Assembly: GCF_014898055.3 (NCBI RefSeq)
Contig: NW_023602073.1
Coordinates: 86,346,678 to 86,410,677, forward strand
DNA from: Talpa occidentalis
Taxonomy: Eukaryota > Chordata > Mammalia > Eulipotyphla > Talpidae
Reading direction: 5' to 3'
DNA length: 64,000 nt
Shown here: positions 58,201 through 61,200 of the stretch, piece by piece
How positions within the stretch are numbered: the first letter of the stretch is position 1
Layout of the letters: each line of letters opens with the position of its first letter
Notes under the pieces: model-generated
Told to the model about the DNA's origin: nothing
The model's database searches: none
What the model saw: the letters and a program-made list of their open reading frames with translations, nothing else
Position numbers and translations under genes: made by a program

Positions 58201-61200
58201 TATATCACACTAACCCAAGATGGTAATAGTAGGGAAAACTGTGCAGGGGTAGATATATGGGAACTCTATGTTTTATCTAATTAGTTATTTAAATCTAAAA
58301 CCACTAAAAATAAAGTCTAGTAATCATTTTTTAAGTAAATGAAAGACAAAATTATAAATACATGTGTATTTTTTACTCTATAAAAAGTCATTATTTGATA
58401 CCTGGTCAATAATATATATGTGGTATTCTGATACCTCCAATTTAAATATAGATAAAATCTGTCATTAACATTACACACTTGATCAAGCAATTTTAAAACT
58501 AAAGTTTCTATCTTCATATATAATTTTCAAAGAATATTTTTTTCATTATGTCACCCCCGGGGAAAAAATGTATGTCCAAGAGTTTACCTAATGTGCAGAG
58601 ATGAATGGGTGGTTGGGTGGGTGGCTAGACTGATAGGAGGAAAACAGTCTAATAAGTTTTGGTTAAGTGTGCAAAATATGTTAAAGTAAAACCGAGAACA
58701 CAGTACTAAAATATCTTAATGAAGATCTTTAGTCTGATCTTTGTGATGACTACACTGAAAAGTATGCCACTCTGATGGTAGAAACTTTTGAGTGTGCAAA
58801 ATGTGGTTTATCATATTCAATAAACATTGATTTGTATTTTTCATGCAAACTAATATAAATTCAGTAATCTTTACCATGATATATTCATTTAAGGTGCTTT
58901 TACAAGACACCAAATATAACTAGTTGGAAAGTTAATATTATATAGAAGTAATGAATTTTTCCATAATATCACAAAATGTGTTCTCTCATTAAACTGAGTT
59001 GACTAGTTGTAAAGAAAAAGAAAGAAGCACAGTGTGGGCAAACTACCACTAAAATGCCAGCATTAGAATAGATGGTGTACAAGTTCTCCTCTAGTTCAAA
59101 ATTTCTGTTAAAAGTTAGACACAAGATTGTAGAAATACACATTAAATGTCTTAACCTAGACACAAGGCAATTTAAGCTATGACCTCAACTCATTGACTGA
59201 TAATTTTAATTGTTCATTATATATTATAAACTATTAATCACTTACTAAAATCAAAATTCTGTTTTTCATAAAACTTGTTTTATTCTCAAATTCAAGATTA
59301 ATTAAAAAGTCATCTAATTCTAAGGGAAAAATGGCCATTGGACTTCAATGCAAAGTGCTAAAATTAAATGTCAGTCAAATATTATATGAAACATAAGCCA
59401 AAGATAACCACACATTCCAGGTCATCAGAGCACTGGACTGATTTTTAAAGCCAATACAGTATATGCTGTGGCTAAAAGTTATAAATTGTGAAGTATAAAA
59501 AATCATTTTCACCCCTATTTAAATAGGACAAAATACTATGCTATGAAAAATAAAGCTCCTTTTATAAATAAGGAGAAAGAAAACAATAGGATGAAGGTGG
59601 TATCACTATGAAAGAAGAAGAATGCAAAAGGTAGATACCAAAAAGTATTGAGTTTTCAACATAAAAAAAATTAAATAAATAGAAATTGGTAGGAAAATAG
59701 GATGAGTACAAGAACAAGTATGAGTGGCACCAGGGGAAGAAAAGCAACCATTGCTACTTTAGAAATAAGATCAAAATGATATGACAGGAAATAGGGGTAC
59801 AAGTTGATATTTTGAAGTTTTCCCAACAAATATTTCAAAGACATTCTGTTTCCAGCCCACTGTTCCCAGAAAGACCTTGGCCACAAAGTTTGTGAGCCCT
59901 TCGCAGGCTCCTGGGTCCACTTAGTTGGTAGTTAACACAGTGGTTATGCTGTCCAGTACAGGAGCCACCAGCCACATGTGGCTCTCAGGCACTTGAAATG
60001 TGGCCAATTTCAAATGAATGCACTGCCAGCATAAAATAAACACCCACTTTCAAAAAGTTAATCAAAAAAAGAAAAACACATAACAAATAATTTTATGATC
60101 TATATGCTGAAATGATATTGTGGATATATTAGTAAGTATGCATAAGTGAAATGTATTACAAACATTAATTTTACTTTTTCTGTTTTTTTTAAGATTCATA
60201 TTTATGCATACAAGAGCTGGAGTGTAGGCCAGAGGTGTGGGGGGTGGGAGGATGATAGGATTCACCAGAGACAGAGAGAGGAGCAGAACAGTCTGACTGA
60301 CTGAAATACACTGCTAAGGGGAGTGGCGGTAGAAACAGGAGAGGTCTCTGTGCCATGTTGGTTATTTTCCTGGCATAGATGGAACTCATGCTGAAGTGGC
60401 TGCTGATAGCTTCAGAGTACTGAGACTAATCTCCTTGTGCCACCAGGGAGGCCCTACTTTTTCTGTTTTGGATGGGCAACCAGAAAATTTTAAGTTACAT
60501 ATGCAATTTGCACTTGTGGCTCACAATTTATTGGTAGTGCCAAGCTAGAAAATGAAGACCAACAAAATCCTATTTAAAAATAATTATTAAATGCTGACCC
60601 AAAAGGGTGGAATACAAGAAAAGACACCTTTTTTAAAGGATAAAAAAAGTGCTGTAGCATATGGAAATAAATACAAATTAAAAAGATACAGTGTAAGAAA
60701 TATGGAAACAATCTGTAATGTCCATAGTAAAATGTTCATTTTAAGTTCGCTTTGCTAACTAGCCATCACCCAATTCAGAATTGATTTTTTCCACTTACAT
60801 CATTCCCAACCTAATTCTTTTCCTAAGAATTCTCAAATCTTTCTGATTTCAAATAACTATTTTCTTAATGAGCAATAAATAGGCCACTTCAGTGAATTAT
60901 CTAAAAATATCTTCAGTCAGGCTTCCAGAAGTTCCTCAAATAAAATTCCTTCCTAACAACGACATAGAAAGAAACATTAAAGGCAACCTCAACTAAGTAT
61001 TACTTCATAGAGGCCACTCTGAAAAGCCTGTACATTCACACACACCCCCCCCCCAAAAAAAAAAAAATCAGGTAAGGAGACTCTGCAAGTTTCTGTCACT
61101 TTTCTAAATGTGCAATACATTTTAGAGACTATCAATTTTTCTGTACCTGTAGTCTTGAAACAGAAAATCAAAATATAATTCCATTTTTTTTTAAAGTTCA

